From Carex sylvatica (taxonomy: Eukaryota > Streptophyta > Magnoliopsida > Poales > Cyperaceae), in contig CAXKVR010000345.1 in NCBI GenBank assembly GCA_964058845.1, positions 1 to 64,000 on the forward strand: a stretch of DNA of 64,000 nucleotides, read 5' to 3'. The position numbers and the translations under genes were made by a program. Position 1 is the stretch's first letter. Every line of letters begins with the position of its first letter. Positions 37,556 to 48,599 of the stretch are shown piece after piece. The notes beneath the pieces are model-generated. The model saw nothing but the letters and a program-made list of their open reading frames with translations. It was not told the DNA's origin and searched no databases.

Positions 37556-38502
37556 TCAGACAGAGATGGATGTTGGTTTGATAGACCCATTACGGTTTTG
37601 CTCCTTGGGTTCCTCTTTGGTACTTAGAGGTATCAGTTTCATCTCACGGCATTTCTGGATAGCTTGATCAAACATCTCCTCCATAGTGTATTTGAACTTG
37701 AATCCCATGTCTAGAAGCTTTTTCGAAGAAAATTGGATGGTCGGCAGATCCTCTTCATTCCACTTGAACCTAAATTTGTAGTTTACATGGTTAGTGCTAC
37801 TAAATTTTCTTTTATTAGAAGTTTTTCCTTTGAAAAATTGAGGCAAAAGAAATAAAAATAAGTGTTGAACTGTTAAATCAAAAGAAATTGTTGGTGCTCG
37901 AAAACTGGATATGGTGATTATGAACTTCAATTAGTGGGAATTGAAAAATCAATTGAACAATTGATCAACCATGTAAGGGACATAATTGAAACCATGCGAG
38001 GGATATCTAATTAAAGAGCACTAACTTTTGCGGTATGTCATATTCAGGGTAACCATTCTGGAGCATCCTTGCGAGGTTATAAATGGTGGTATCATGCGAA
38101 GAACAAATGTACCGTCCCTTAGCCTCCGGGTTCTCAAATAGGAAAATGTGGGATTCACATAGATCATCCAAGTGAACAAATTGAATATTCTTCAAGATCG
38201 TGTAGTGCGATTCAGTTCCTAATATAAAAACATTTTCTTAGCACATACAAAAAAAATTGTAATGAGGCAGTAATTTCAAGTGCAGTGAGTACCTGTGATG
38301 AGAGCTAGTGAAGTGATCAAGCTAGGAGGCATGCCTGTCGACAAAAACGGGCCCACAACCAGTGTTGGGATTATAGTAATTAGGTCTATTCCATTCTCTT
38401 CTGCATACTTCCATGCTGCCTGTTCGGCCAGAGTTTTCGATACAAAGTACATCTGTATAACAATTCATTAATTACATTACTGTGTTTGAATTTTTCTCAA
38501 GT

Positions 38503-38537
<35 letters not shown>

Positions 38538-40749
38538 TAGTTCCAGTTACGTTTCTTAAAGTCTGGTGTTTAAATGAAATTAATTAATGCAACCTGCTAT
38601 ATGTATATATGTAAATTAATAGTCTTCATTTACTTATCCAGTATGAGATATTGACTTTGTTGAAATGATTGTTTGAAGATTAAGTGCCGATAAATGTATA
38701 AAATGAATTCCACTTGCTCAAACGAAAAAGAAAAAGAAAAAGTATGAAATGCCATACCCAGCCAGTCATTTTGACCCTTCGGCAGAAGTCAATGTCACTC
38801 CAGCATGTCTCGTCATACACTGGCTTCATATGCTCTTCTACGTTTACGGTACCAGCAGAGGATGTGAACACCACACGCTTGACGGTACCGGCTTCCTTAC
38901 ATGACTTCAAAATTCCAACCATTCCTTCTATTGTTGGTTTTATCACTTCATTCTGCATAGAGACAAAATAAAAAATTTATGTGAAAGTGGAATTGACAGT
39001 TGGTAACTCAAAATGCAAATTTCATCAAATGGAAGTTGCATACTGCAATGCTATGTACAAGTATAACAATTTAGATATTTGATGAATTAGTATGGATACA
39101 CGTTGAGTATTTTTTACAGAGCACACAATGGTGTTTGGTGAAATATTCAAGTGATACAAATCATCAGTTTATCAGGAACAAGCTACTCTAATATATTATA
39201 TTACTACGGTTCTTTCTTCTTTTTCATTTATGTTATTGTTAATTTTAGTATTTTAGAACAATTAATAATAGGATCAAAATTTACCTCAGGGTCTTTGGAT
39301 TCAAAATCCATAGGGGTGGCGACATGGAAAACACCTGTGCATCCCTTTATGACCTCATCAAAGCTTTCGGGCTCACTGAGATCAGCTTTCCATAGTGACA
39401 GTCGCTCATTAGACCCGGGCAGATCAAGCAACGGCTTCGTTCTCTTCTGATTTACTGCCAAAAGGAGTAGTCAAGTTGAACAATTAATTATTTTAGTTAG
39501 CAAATTATTTATTATCACATTGTACAGCTTTTTAATAAGTTTTGGATATAACTTATATAAGGGGTAATTACTTCATGGTAGAAAATCATCAAAAGGTTAT
39601 TTTCTTTTTACATTATATACAGAGACAGTTGATTAGTGAAATGCATCATTTTGGGTTCAATTTGTTAAATTTTGGTTTGTAGAATTAATTAGTTGCTTTA
39701 TCTAACAATATATTTATATATTTTATTGGTGAACATGTCTATTAATAGGTTTGCTCATGTTATTTTCTATTGACAGAGACGGAAGGCTGAGATAAATAAT
39801 CAGAGAAGAACATGAGATCTGGATTTCCTGAATTTTCTGACGGCCACGCATGTGACCATCCGTCAATTTATACATGTTATCCTAGAAGATAATAAATACA
39901 ATACAGTAATTGAAATATGAAGAATATATATAAAATTAACAATACATTAATTTACTTTTATTTTTTAAAATATTATTTTACTGTATCGGAGTAGATAAAC
40001 AAACAAACAAATTCTAACTCAGATCGGAGTAGATAAACAAACAATTCTAACTCAGATCGGAGTAGATATACATGTGCTCGGATTTTAAACAATTGTAACT
40101 TAGATCGGAGTAGATAAACAAACAACAAATAAGTAAATTTATCATTAATTTTGAAAGATCCAAGAGACTTGGAACACGAATCACGAGAACTGTACTGAGA
40201 GTCTGATACCTCAGTCCTCAGGTAGAATATTGACAATTAATAGCACAATTTTTTTTATAATATGATTATAGGACAACTGCACTGAGATTCTGGTACTTCA
40301 TATATATATAAATGTGTTCGACTTGTTAACGCGTTTATACATGCGATTTTAAAGAGTCTAAAAAACATATAAGCGTGATAACAAATCAACTTGGTTGAAG
40401 ATTTATTTATTGTTTTCACTTTTTGAAATACTACTGTAGAAGTATTACCGCAACAGGAATAAATTTGTTATCACCTTTTCAAATAAACAAAAGTAAACAA
40501 CAAGTGACACCCCAAAAGAAATCATTGTGCCAAATTACCCATAATGTAACCTATATTTGAAGATATTGCTCTTAATCTTTTATATCATTAGTAGTAATAA
40601 AAACTAGGGTTTAAATGCTTACATGGATCTCTAACAGTAGCTCTAACAGTGTATCCAGCCTGGAGAAGTTTCATCACAAGCCATGTACCGATAAAACCGG
40701 ACGCTCCAGTTACAACCACTGGCCCCTTCATACCACTCATTTCATTCAT
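37556..40749 (-). CDS. DFR: Dihydroflavonol 4-reductase, complete, 6 exons
   Basis: DFR reduces dihydroflavonols to leucoanthocyanidins with NADPH in the cytosol, the branch to anthocyanins and condensed tannins. Exons on the minus strand: 40623-40749, 39285-39454, 38758-38952, 38293-38452, 38026-38218, 37556-37769; total 1059 bp, 352 residues, the usual size and the usual six-exon layout. Visible motifs: Rossmann motif [12 protein letters not shown] near the N-terminus, [29 protein letters not shown], catalytic YFVSK (YxxxK), [10 protein letters not shown] and [16 protein letters not shown]. The substrate-choice region reads [12 protein letters not shown]. All introns are GT-AG with consistent phases. 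The first ATG (40749, MNEMSGMKG) is chosen; 40740 is a near alternative. A closely related reductase (CCR/ANR) is less likely because the DFR signature is matched throughout. Confidence 0.95.
39985..40130. repeat. Minisatellite in DFR intron 1
   Basis: Units of about 33-47 bp beginning AGATCGGAGTAGATAAACAA start near 39985, 40022, 40055 and 40102. The pseudogene has only a single equivalent (near 35445, CAGATCGGAGCAGAG), so the array expanded in the intact copy. Confidence 0.8.
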
Positions 40750-40852
40750 CTCTCTCTTTCTCTCTGTTCTTTTTTTTTTTTTTTCGTTTCTCTCGCGGTG
40801 TCTATCTTTCAAGCTTGGCTCACTATAGCAGTACTGGGTCTTTCCCTTCAAA

Positions 40853-40901
40853 TATATATAGTACTCAAAAGAGGTGGTAGCTAACTGACATTCAGCAAGT
40901 G
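40853..40901 (-). promoter_or_regulatory. DFR core promoter: TATA box with MYB and bHLH-type sites
   Basis: On the minus strand, TATATATA lies at 40860-40853, about 100 bp before the ATG. Just upstream are CAGTTA (MYB core, 40887-40882) and CACTTG (E-box, 40901-40896), spaced about 8 bp apart, with TACCACC between the MYB core and the TATA box. DFR genes are known targets of MYB-bHLH-WD40 complexes; use of these sites here is inference. Confidence 0.5.
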
Positions 40902-41625
40902 TGTAAAGCAATCCACATTTTTAAACTATTTGATTGGTTTAGAAGCAAATGAAGATGCTTTCTCTCCATTCATTTCAGTAATGGAGAAAACCATTTCAAT
41001 AATATTACCCCTTTATTTTGAATTCAGATCCTCCCCGATGCCATAATAGGGAATCTTATAGAATTAGTGAATTTGGACTGTTCTTTTTAACTTGTACAAA
41101 TTTCAAAGCAGCTGAGAGTTAACCTCAAACCGTAAAGTGAGAGGAATCTTTTACGGTACCTGAGTGGATACTTTTCCCTTTATTTCTACCACTGGTCCTT
41201 TGGATCCAACCTGAATACAAAAATTATAATAAGATAAAATTTAAACCATATATTATCCCCTTTATTTCTATTATTGTTCATTTTCTATTTGTTTTCACAG
41301 TGCAGTTATCAGGACTATAAGTAGTAGGGATATGTCCATTTGTGTCGTAATTGGATAGGATTGGAAGCACCGGATGCAAACGGATTGTGTTTTTTTTTTT
41401 TTTGTTATTAATTGTAGTGTATGAGATAAGAGACACACTCAGATTGAGAAGAGCCTGGTGTTCTGAAATTTAGGTGAATAATGAGTTAGGTGGGGGCGTG
41501 TTACATACTTACATGTCTCAACTTCACTTTGAATTAATTGCTTACAAAAATGAAATGTCTGTTGTTTGGATCAAAACATAAAAATTAATTGGACATTTGT
41601 TATTTAGACTCAATATAAATATAGA
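40902..41625. other. Upstream region of DFR
   Basis: Non-coding DNA, AT-rich, with a poly-T run at about 41390. No further genes or clear elements. Confidence 0.4.
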
Positions 41626-42039
41626 GATGGACTTGGGTGAGCCATGGCTCACCAAGCATTTGTACTTCACGCCGTATTTTCATTTTGAAAGTCCAAACGA
41701 CCGATCCGAACCGTTAGATGTGATCTCTATATTGAAATGTGCTTGGAGACCAAATTTTATATTTTTTAGAATTTATTTACTATTTATTAAGTATTTTTTT
41801 TAAATTGCTGTTTTGCTGTGAACAGTAAAATTTTCTGGACCATCGGATCAGCAATTTTAAAAAATACTTAATAAATAGTAAAAAAATTCCAAAAAATATA
41901 AAATTTGGTCTCCAAGCACATTTCAATATGGAAAACATGATGAACGGTTCGGATCAGTTGTTTGAACTTTTAAAATGACTAAAATGAGCCATGACTCACC
42001 AACGCAAAATAAGTCATGACTCATTTTAGCCCAACTCAT
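41626..42039. mobile_element. MITE, family-A core with ATGAG/TTGGG ends
   Basis: Left ATGGACTTGGGTGAGCC and, inverted, right ATGAGTTGGGCTAAAATG. Flanks AAATATAGA (41617-41625) and AAATATAAA (42040-42048) match at 8 of 9. The core is a near-perfect foldback with TTACTATTTATTAAGTA on both arms. Core motif GAACCGTTAGATGTGATCTC is present. Confidence 0.75.
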
Positions 42040-42751
42040 AAATATAAATATATAAATCTTATTTTTTTTAAATATATATTAATCATGTCATATCATTTAT
42101 ATTTTGTACGTATGTATGTATAATTTTATTTCATTTTTATCTATATTGGTCAGACGATTCATATATTCTCATATGCTCTCTTCTTATTTAATAGATGTGT
42201 TTAATGTGCCTGAAGCTAAAATGCAACTACTTATTGCATTATGTATATGTCATTAGAAATGAAAAAAAAAAACTATTATTAGTACCTAAAATTTGTCAAT
42301 GCAAGTTTTTTTTTTTATTTATACAAGTTGCTTATTTCAAAATTTGAACTGTTTCTCCAAATAAAATTTCCTTTTTAAAACGTATTCTACAGAAATGAAA
42401 GCTAATAAGATCATCATATTTTCAATCTCTTTATGGAACTTTAGATCTACATTGATTCATTTTCTTTTTACTATTTTTTTTAATGATGACTCTGTTATTG
42501 TAAAAGAAATAAAATTGTAGCATCTGAAATAGATTCATCTTTGAAAAAATTCAAAAATAGATTTTTTTTTAAAAATATGATCAAACTTTGATTGATTTAA
42601 ATATCTAGATCACATTGATGAGTGACTTGGATAAATCGTTCAAATATATAAAAAAAAGAATTGTATTTGTTTACATTTGAATCGTAGTAAAACAAATTTG
42701 GCAAAAATTCTAACAGAGTTATTGAAAAAGAGTTCAGACGGAATTATTGAT

Positions 42752-43179
42752 GAGGAGGGTTTAAATGTCTCCATTTTTTGTGCCTCTATCATGCCTCTAT
42801 TTTTAAAAACTTAAAAACTTAAATAACTCAAAGTTTAAAACTTAAACATCAAAATAAAACCGTTAGATGTGATCTATATTATTTTCTCTATGTGCCAATA
42901 AAAATTTGTTATATTTTATTTTGCTTTTATATGAATCAATAAGTTGAAAAATCAACGTCTAGAAATTATCCAAATTAGTATACATTTTTACAGGCTCAAG
43001 ATGACAACCAAAACAAAATTGAAATGCCATAATTTTTTGCATTTGTATAGATAAAATGATGTAGTTCGTATTCAACGGTTTTATTTTGAATTTTAAGATT
43101 TAAATTTTGAGTCATTAAAGTTTTTTAAAAATGGAGGCATGATGGAGGTACAAAAAATGGAGGCATTTGAACCCTCCTC
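42752..43179. mobile_element. MITE, family B, perfect 9-bp TSD
   Basis: ATTATTGAT flanks both sides (42743-42751 and 43180-43188). Ends GAGGAGGGTTTAAATGTC and, inverted, GAGGAGGGTTCAAATGCC. The core carries AAAACCGTTAGATGTGATCT and a long inverted pair of CACATTTCAATTTTG type. Non-coding. Confidence 0.88.
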
Positions 43180-43188
43180 ATTATTGAT

Positions 43189-43935
43189 TGCGTTGGAACT
43201 ATTTTAATTCTTCAATCTTCCTTCTATCTCCCACTCTTTTTTTCTTTTCTTTTTTAAATTAGGCGGCACTTCCCTTGTGGTACAAATGATAATATATAGC
43301 TTCATTAATCCTGAAATAACGCTATTCTTGTTGATCAAAAAGTGAAAGAATAATTGATCACTCTTATCTTATGTGATAATAGTAACAATAATTAATTCTT
43401 AATTTGTTCTTTTCACTCAATCTCTCTATCAAACATAACAATTAATAAACTTTATTATGATGGCCAATGCTCACCAATGAAAATTGTCAGATTTTGCTAT
43501 AAAGGTAGGTTGCATGCGTTAGGAGAAGTACCTTGTTGAAAGGAAAAACATTCAAAACTGATCACTATATTGGGTGTTTTGTGTTTACATTGACAAAGAC
43601 TTATCCGGTGGTTAAGCTCCTGTCAATTATTATTTTGTTTTGTAATTACAAAAGAGTTTTTAGCCTAACTTTTATGCTACTTAATTAATATTCATTTTAA
43701 TTACTTTTATATTAGCAAAACAATATAACAGTGATAATAATTATCTCCTTATGTTTCTGCTCGATGTCTCTGTACCACACATAATCTAAATAAATAAACT
43801 TCACCTTTAAATCTAAATAAATATACCATCGTTAAGTCCTTGTGTTGCTAATTCTGGTTGACAAAATACACTTTTACTCTCACAGGTACTATCACATTCT
43901 TGTACTGTCCACAGTTAAGTTTTGAGTGACTTAAT
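43189..43935. other. Intergenic DNA
   Basis: No gene or defined repeat recognised; AT-rich. Confidence 0.4.
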
Positions 43936-44323
43936 GGTACTTTACAAAGCACAGATCGATATGTACTATAAATTTATATTTCTATTTTTTTAAATCCAAA
44001 TAGTTGATTAATTTGAACCTTTTTAACATGATCTTTTATATGAAAATATACTAGGGGAACAAATTTTATATATTTTTAGAATTTTTTTTACTATATTTAT
44101 TTTTAAGGTTGGTAGAAAATCACTAGTTTTAGGTGTTCCAAAATTGTTAGATCATGTAATTTTCTACATTTAAAAAAATATATATATATACAAAATTTTG
44201 TCTCGTGACCGTACATTATCATATGAATATTACATTGAGTGGTTCGAATTGATTGTTTGAGTTTTGAAAATGAAGATATAAATTCATAGTGCGTATGTAG
44301 TGACCCATGCTTTGCAAAGTACC
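43936..44323. mobile_element. MITE, family-A-like core with GGTACTTTGCAAAGCA ends
   Basis: Left GGTACTTTACAAAGCAC and the inverse of the right end GGTACTTTGCAAAGCATG. The core has CAAATTTTATATATTTTTAG and its inverse, with GTAGAAAATCACTAG in the loop. No target duplication is evident. Confidence 0.65.
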
Positions 44324-45111
44324 TACCATGTGAAGCCTCTCACTCTTAAGTTCTTGTCAATTACTATTTTCTTTCATAATTACAGAAAAGCCAATTTTTT
44401 ATTTATATCCAAAAAAAATATAAATTTAAAAAACTAACCAAACCTTGCATTTATTTCGAAAACTACCCAAACTAGAAAAAAATTTCCGGTTTCCACACCA
44501 ATTTTTGAAAAAATAATTTCCGATAAATGGATATTAAAACTGAAAAAAAAATTCGGTAATAAATTTTCAGAAATTTTTTTCCCGGTTTTAGTTTTTTTTT
44601 TTTAGGAAATTTTTTTTTTTAGGAATTTTTTTTTTCGGATTTTTTTATTTTTTTCATTTTTCAGTTTTTATAATTTATTTATTTTTGGTATTGAAGTATT
44701 ATAAATATTTAATATATTTTTTTAAAAATAGATGAAATACTATATAATTTGATTTATTCGAAAGACTGCTACAAATAATCCGGATCAATATTTTTTATGC
44801 CTGATTTTTTACGGCCATAAGAAAAATTAATATATTTATTTATTTGTTATTAGAAAAAACTAAAAATGCTTGGATTCTCAGTTATTGATCCCGTTCAAAA
44901 GCCGAGTTTTTTAAAAATAACTAAAACCAAAAATATTTCATTAAAAATAACCAGGATCCAGCTGAATTTTTAAAAAATACCCAGGTCGCCAATTTTTTTC
45001 ACGATCCCTAGAATTAAAATTTCATACCGCAGAAAAAATCCGCGCTCCGGTTTATTTTTTTTTCACTATAAATAGGTTTGAAGAAAGAAAATATCCACAT
45101 TTTGATTTTTT
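44324..45111. other. Intergenic, very A/T-homopolymer rich
   Basis: Long A and T runs; some pieces (CCGCAGAAAAAATCCGC, CACTATAAATAGGTTTG) resemble ends found at 48700-49800. No gene. Confidence 0.35.
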
Positions 45112-45259
45112 TTTATGTATATATAATATAATATAATATAATATATGTATATGTATGTATAATATAATATAATATAATATAATAGATTAGATGTATATAT
45201 ATGTATATATAATATAATAGATGTGTACACACACACACACATATATATATGTATATGTA
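45112..45259. repeat. Compound AT microsatellite
   Basis: Tracts of ATAAT, TATG and AC dinucleotide repeats directly abut the composite MITE at 45260. Confidence 0.85.
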
Positions 45260-46037
45260 GAGGTTGGCTATTCTACTTCCATAAGCATATGTCCACATAT
45301 GCTTATAACTCATTTTTGCGTTTTCAATGTCTAAATGGTCGATCTGAACCGTTAGATGTGATCTCTATATTGAAATGTGCTTGGAGACCAAATTTTATAT
45401 TTTTCTGAATTTGTTTACTATTTATTAAGCCACTTTGAAAATCGCTGATCCAACGGTGGCTTAACAAAACAGTAAAATTAGAAGCCACCGTTGGATCAGC
45501 GATTTTCAAAGTGGCTTAATAAATAGTAAAAAAATTCAGAAAAATATAAAATTTGGTCTCCAAGCACATTTCAATATAGAGATCACATCTAACGGTTCAG
45601 ATCGACCATTTGGACATTGAAAACACAAAAATGAGTTATAAGCATATGTGGACATATGCTTATATGCTTATATGCTTATAAGTCATTTTTGCGTTTTTGA
45701 TATCCAAATGGTTGGTCTGAAGCGCTCAACTTATTCTTCATATTAATATGTGCTTGGAAACCAAATTTTACATTTTTTGAAAAAAATTTTACTATTTTTT
45801 TAGAATTTTTCAAAACAGCCATAAAAATATTTAAAATAATAATAATAAAATATGAAAAACTTTGTTTTGAAAAATTCTGAAAAAAATAGTAAAAAAATTC
45901 AAAAAAATATAAAATTTGGTTTTCAAACACATTAATATGGAGAACACGTTGAGTGCTTCAGATCAACTATTTGAACATTGAAAATGCAAAAATAACTTAT
46001 AAGCATATCCTTATGAAAGTAGAGTAGTCAACCCCTC
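45260..46037. mobile_element. Composite element: two family-A foldbacks between shared outer ends
   Basis: The outer ends are GAGGTTGGCTATTCTACTT and, inverted, GAGGGGTTGACTACTCTACTT. Between them are two complete family-A foldbacks in tandem (about 45280-45665 and 45666-46020), each bounded by CATATGCTTATAA-type motifs. The first is an almost perfect palindrome (arms sharing AAGCCACTTTGAAAATCGC). Non-coding. Confidence 0.75.
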
Positions 46038-46558
46038 TCTCTATATATATATGTATATTTTAAATTACAATAGTCACGAAATCGCATTTAATCTAGCTTT
46101 GTTGTTGATATCTATCCTCCGCTATCAGTATATTTTTTTTTTGCGTGAAAAAAATAAAAATAAAAGAAATAAAATAGAATATTAACACGGAATTGTTAAA
46201 AAATATCCTACAGCACTACATGTTATTTTTGAGGGACCAAAATAAATAAATCTGAAAGAATAAAAAAAGAACGCAAAGCATCAATTCTTAATAAATATTC
46301 AATCCATCTTTAATTATTGTATTTTTAGTATAGTTAAACTTAACAAATTTTTAATTTAGAATTAAAATTTCATTATAAATGCTCACCTACAAAGTTCAAT
46401 ATTATGTACAAATTCTTTTCAGAGTTTTAGAAATTTCAAATCCCAGACTTGTTGCTAATTCCTTTTCCGTTCAATTATAATTCAATGGATTTTAATCGAT
46501 CCACTTTCAATTCCTTCCCATATCCTTACCTCGTCAATAACCAAGTGTCAATTCAAAC

Positions 46559-46864
46559 ATGTCTAACATGAGATATCATTTTAATCTCATGTATCAAAAT
46601 TTGAGTGATCCACAAATTCAAATATTTCTAGCTGTAAGCAATCTTAATACGGTACTAGAAACTAGTGAACAAACAACTAATAATACTGAAGAGGTGCCAG
46701 TGCTAGTGAAAACACCACAAAATAGCAAGGAAAAGCTCATGGCTCTATATTACCAAAGATGTAGTAGTTATCATCGATCAGGTAATTCAAATTTTTGGGA
46801 TCACATACTACCTCATTATAAAGATAATCATGAGAAACCACAACATGTATCCAGAAATAGATAA
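46559..46864 (+). pseudogene. ORF fragment, possibly from a PIF/Harbinger-type Myb-like protein
   Basis: A 101-residue frame (MSNMRYHFNLMYQNLSDPQ start) is homologous to the inverted frame at 49905-50056 (shared SEQTTN.TEE and LQIQIS/PQIQIF). The end, with NSNFWDHILPHYKDNHEKP, vaguely recalls the W..Y region of plant transposon-encoded Myb/SANT proteins. It lacks most of any such protein. The function is not recognised with confidence. Confidence 0.3.
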
Positions 46865-47125
46865 GGGATGATGTCTCGCTAGCTCAAACTAAACCATGTC
46901 GTCTCAAAGTTCGTTAGTTTTTTTTTTTTTTTTGAAAACAAAGTTCGTTAGTTATATGAATTAGATTCACGAATGAAGAAAAAGTGGCTTTAAGTGAAGG
47001 TGATTAAAAAAAAAAAACCTGAGTATTATAGTTATATAATCAAATAGAAGGTAAATTTTTACCTTCACGCATGCTTGGGAAGTTTTGAGAAAGGAAAAAA
47101 TGACTCAGTTAGACGGGAAGGATTA

Positions 47126-47268
47126 GAGAAATCACATCAAATGAAGAGACATGTTCAAAGTGAAACAAAATTAGCACTTGAACAAGTGTGTTTAAGTGTT
47201 AATTTTGCACTTGTTCAAGTGTTAATTTTGTTTCACTTTGAACATGTCCCTTCATTTTGTGATTTCTC
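47126..47268. repeat. Hairpin with about 62-bp arms
   Basis: Arms 47126-47188 and 47208-47268 are near-exact reverse complements (GAGAAATCACATCAAATGAA ... and CACTTGTTCAAGTG pieces) with about a 19-base loop. The left arm also contains CACTTGAACAAGTG, itself palindromic. Confidence 0.85.
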
Positions 47269-47579
47269 AGGTCCTTAACAGTCTGTTAAGCTATTTTTGT
47301 TCTTTTTTCAAAACTTTTCAAATCTGTGTGAAGATAAAAATTCTATCCGATTATATAACTCTAATGATCGGTTTATTTTATGACTTTCACTCAAACCACT
47401 TTCTCTTTGTTTGTAGATCTGATTCATATATAACGAACTTTCAGACAACAAGGCTTAAATTGGCCGGTGAGACATCATCTCTTGTCAGGATACCTACTGA
47501 GGCTTCTCATGATATTTTTCATAATGAGCTACCATTCGATTTAAAAAATTTGAATTATCTTTGATCTATGCCAACTACC

Positions 47580-48590
47580 CCGAAATTTTTATTTATATCT
47601 GATATTTAATATATTTTACCACTTTGGGATTTAATATATTTTTTGGAACTATATATCTCTTTGAATTTAAAAAAAAAAAATTATCGTATAAATGACATAT
47701 ATTGAACAATCATAAATAATTTTAATGATCTTTGAATAATAAATGAAACCGTAATCCATTAAATAAATAAGCAAATACACATAATGAATAATAAATATAT
47801 TTTAAAATAATTATATGGATAATTCTTGAATAATTTCTTAGGCTTTTGAAAAAAAATTAATACCGGTCGTTGTATGTCTACTGTTGATAGAAAACTTAAT
47901 CTGAATTTTTGAGGCACTAAACGATATTTTTTTTTGCAATTCTGATTCCGTCCGATGCCCAAAATATTTCCCAGGGCAAATTCCGACCTGTCTCATCCCC
48001 CCTTTTTCGAATTGGGGTCATACGCAAAAATCCGACTTCCTAGCAAAAGTTATGGCTATTTAAAGTTTTTTCAAAAAACAACGATGCTTCCGTGCAAAAA
48101 CACTGATAACACACTGATGCTTTATACCCGGCTTAATGACGGCAGAAGTGCATCGATGTTTCATTGCCAAAACATCGATGACACACCCATACAGATTGGC
48201 CATAGCCGGTATTAATTTTTTTCAAAACCCTAAGAGATTATTCAAGAATTATCCATATAATTATTTTAAAATGCATTTACTATTTATTGTGTGTGTATGC
48301 TTATTTTTTTAATGGATTACAGTTTCATTTATTATTGAAAGATCATTAAAATTATCTATGATTGTTCAATACATGTCCTTTACACGATATTTTTTTTTCA
48401 AAATTCAAAGAGATATAGTGCAAAAAAAAAAATTAAATCCCAAACCGCAATATTTTCTTGTGGTTTGGAATAAAAATTTCAAACCGTAGAAAATATCCAC
48501 GGGTTGAGTACTTTTAATAAAATTTCAAAACCTTAGCTATTTGTGGTAAAATATATTAAATATTGGATATAAATAAAAATGACGGCCAAC
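47580..48590. mobile_element. Foldback element C, copy 1
   Basis: Outer ends TTTTTATTTATATCTGATAT and its inverse near 48545-48590. An inner pair (TTCTTGAATAATTTCTTAGG and inverse) surrounds a less AT-rich centre with repeated ACATCGATG and AACACTGATAACACACTGATG. Non-coding. Confidence 0.65.
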
Positions 48591-48599
48591 TACCTTTCC

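Noticed and set aside
38512..38533. AT dinucleotide run in DFR intron 3
   Set aside because: Plain microsatellite with no further structure.
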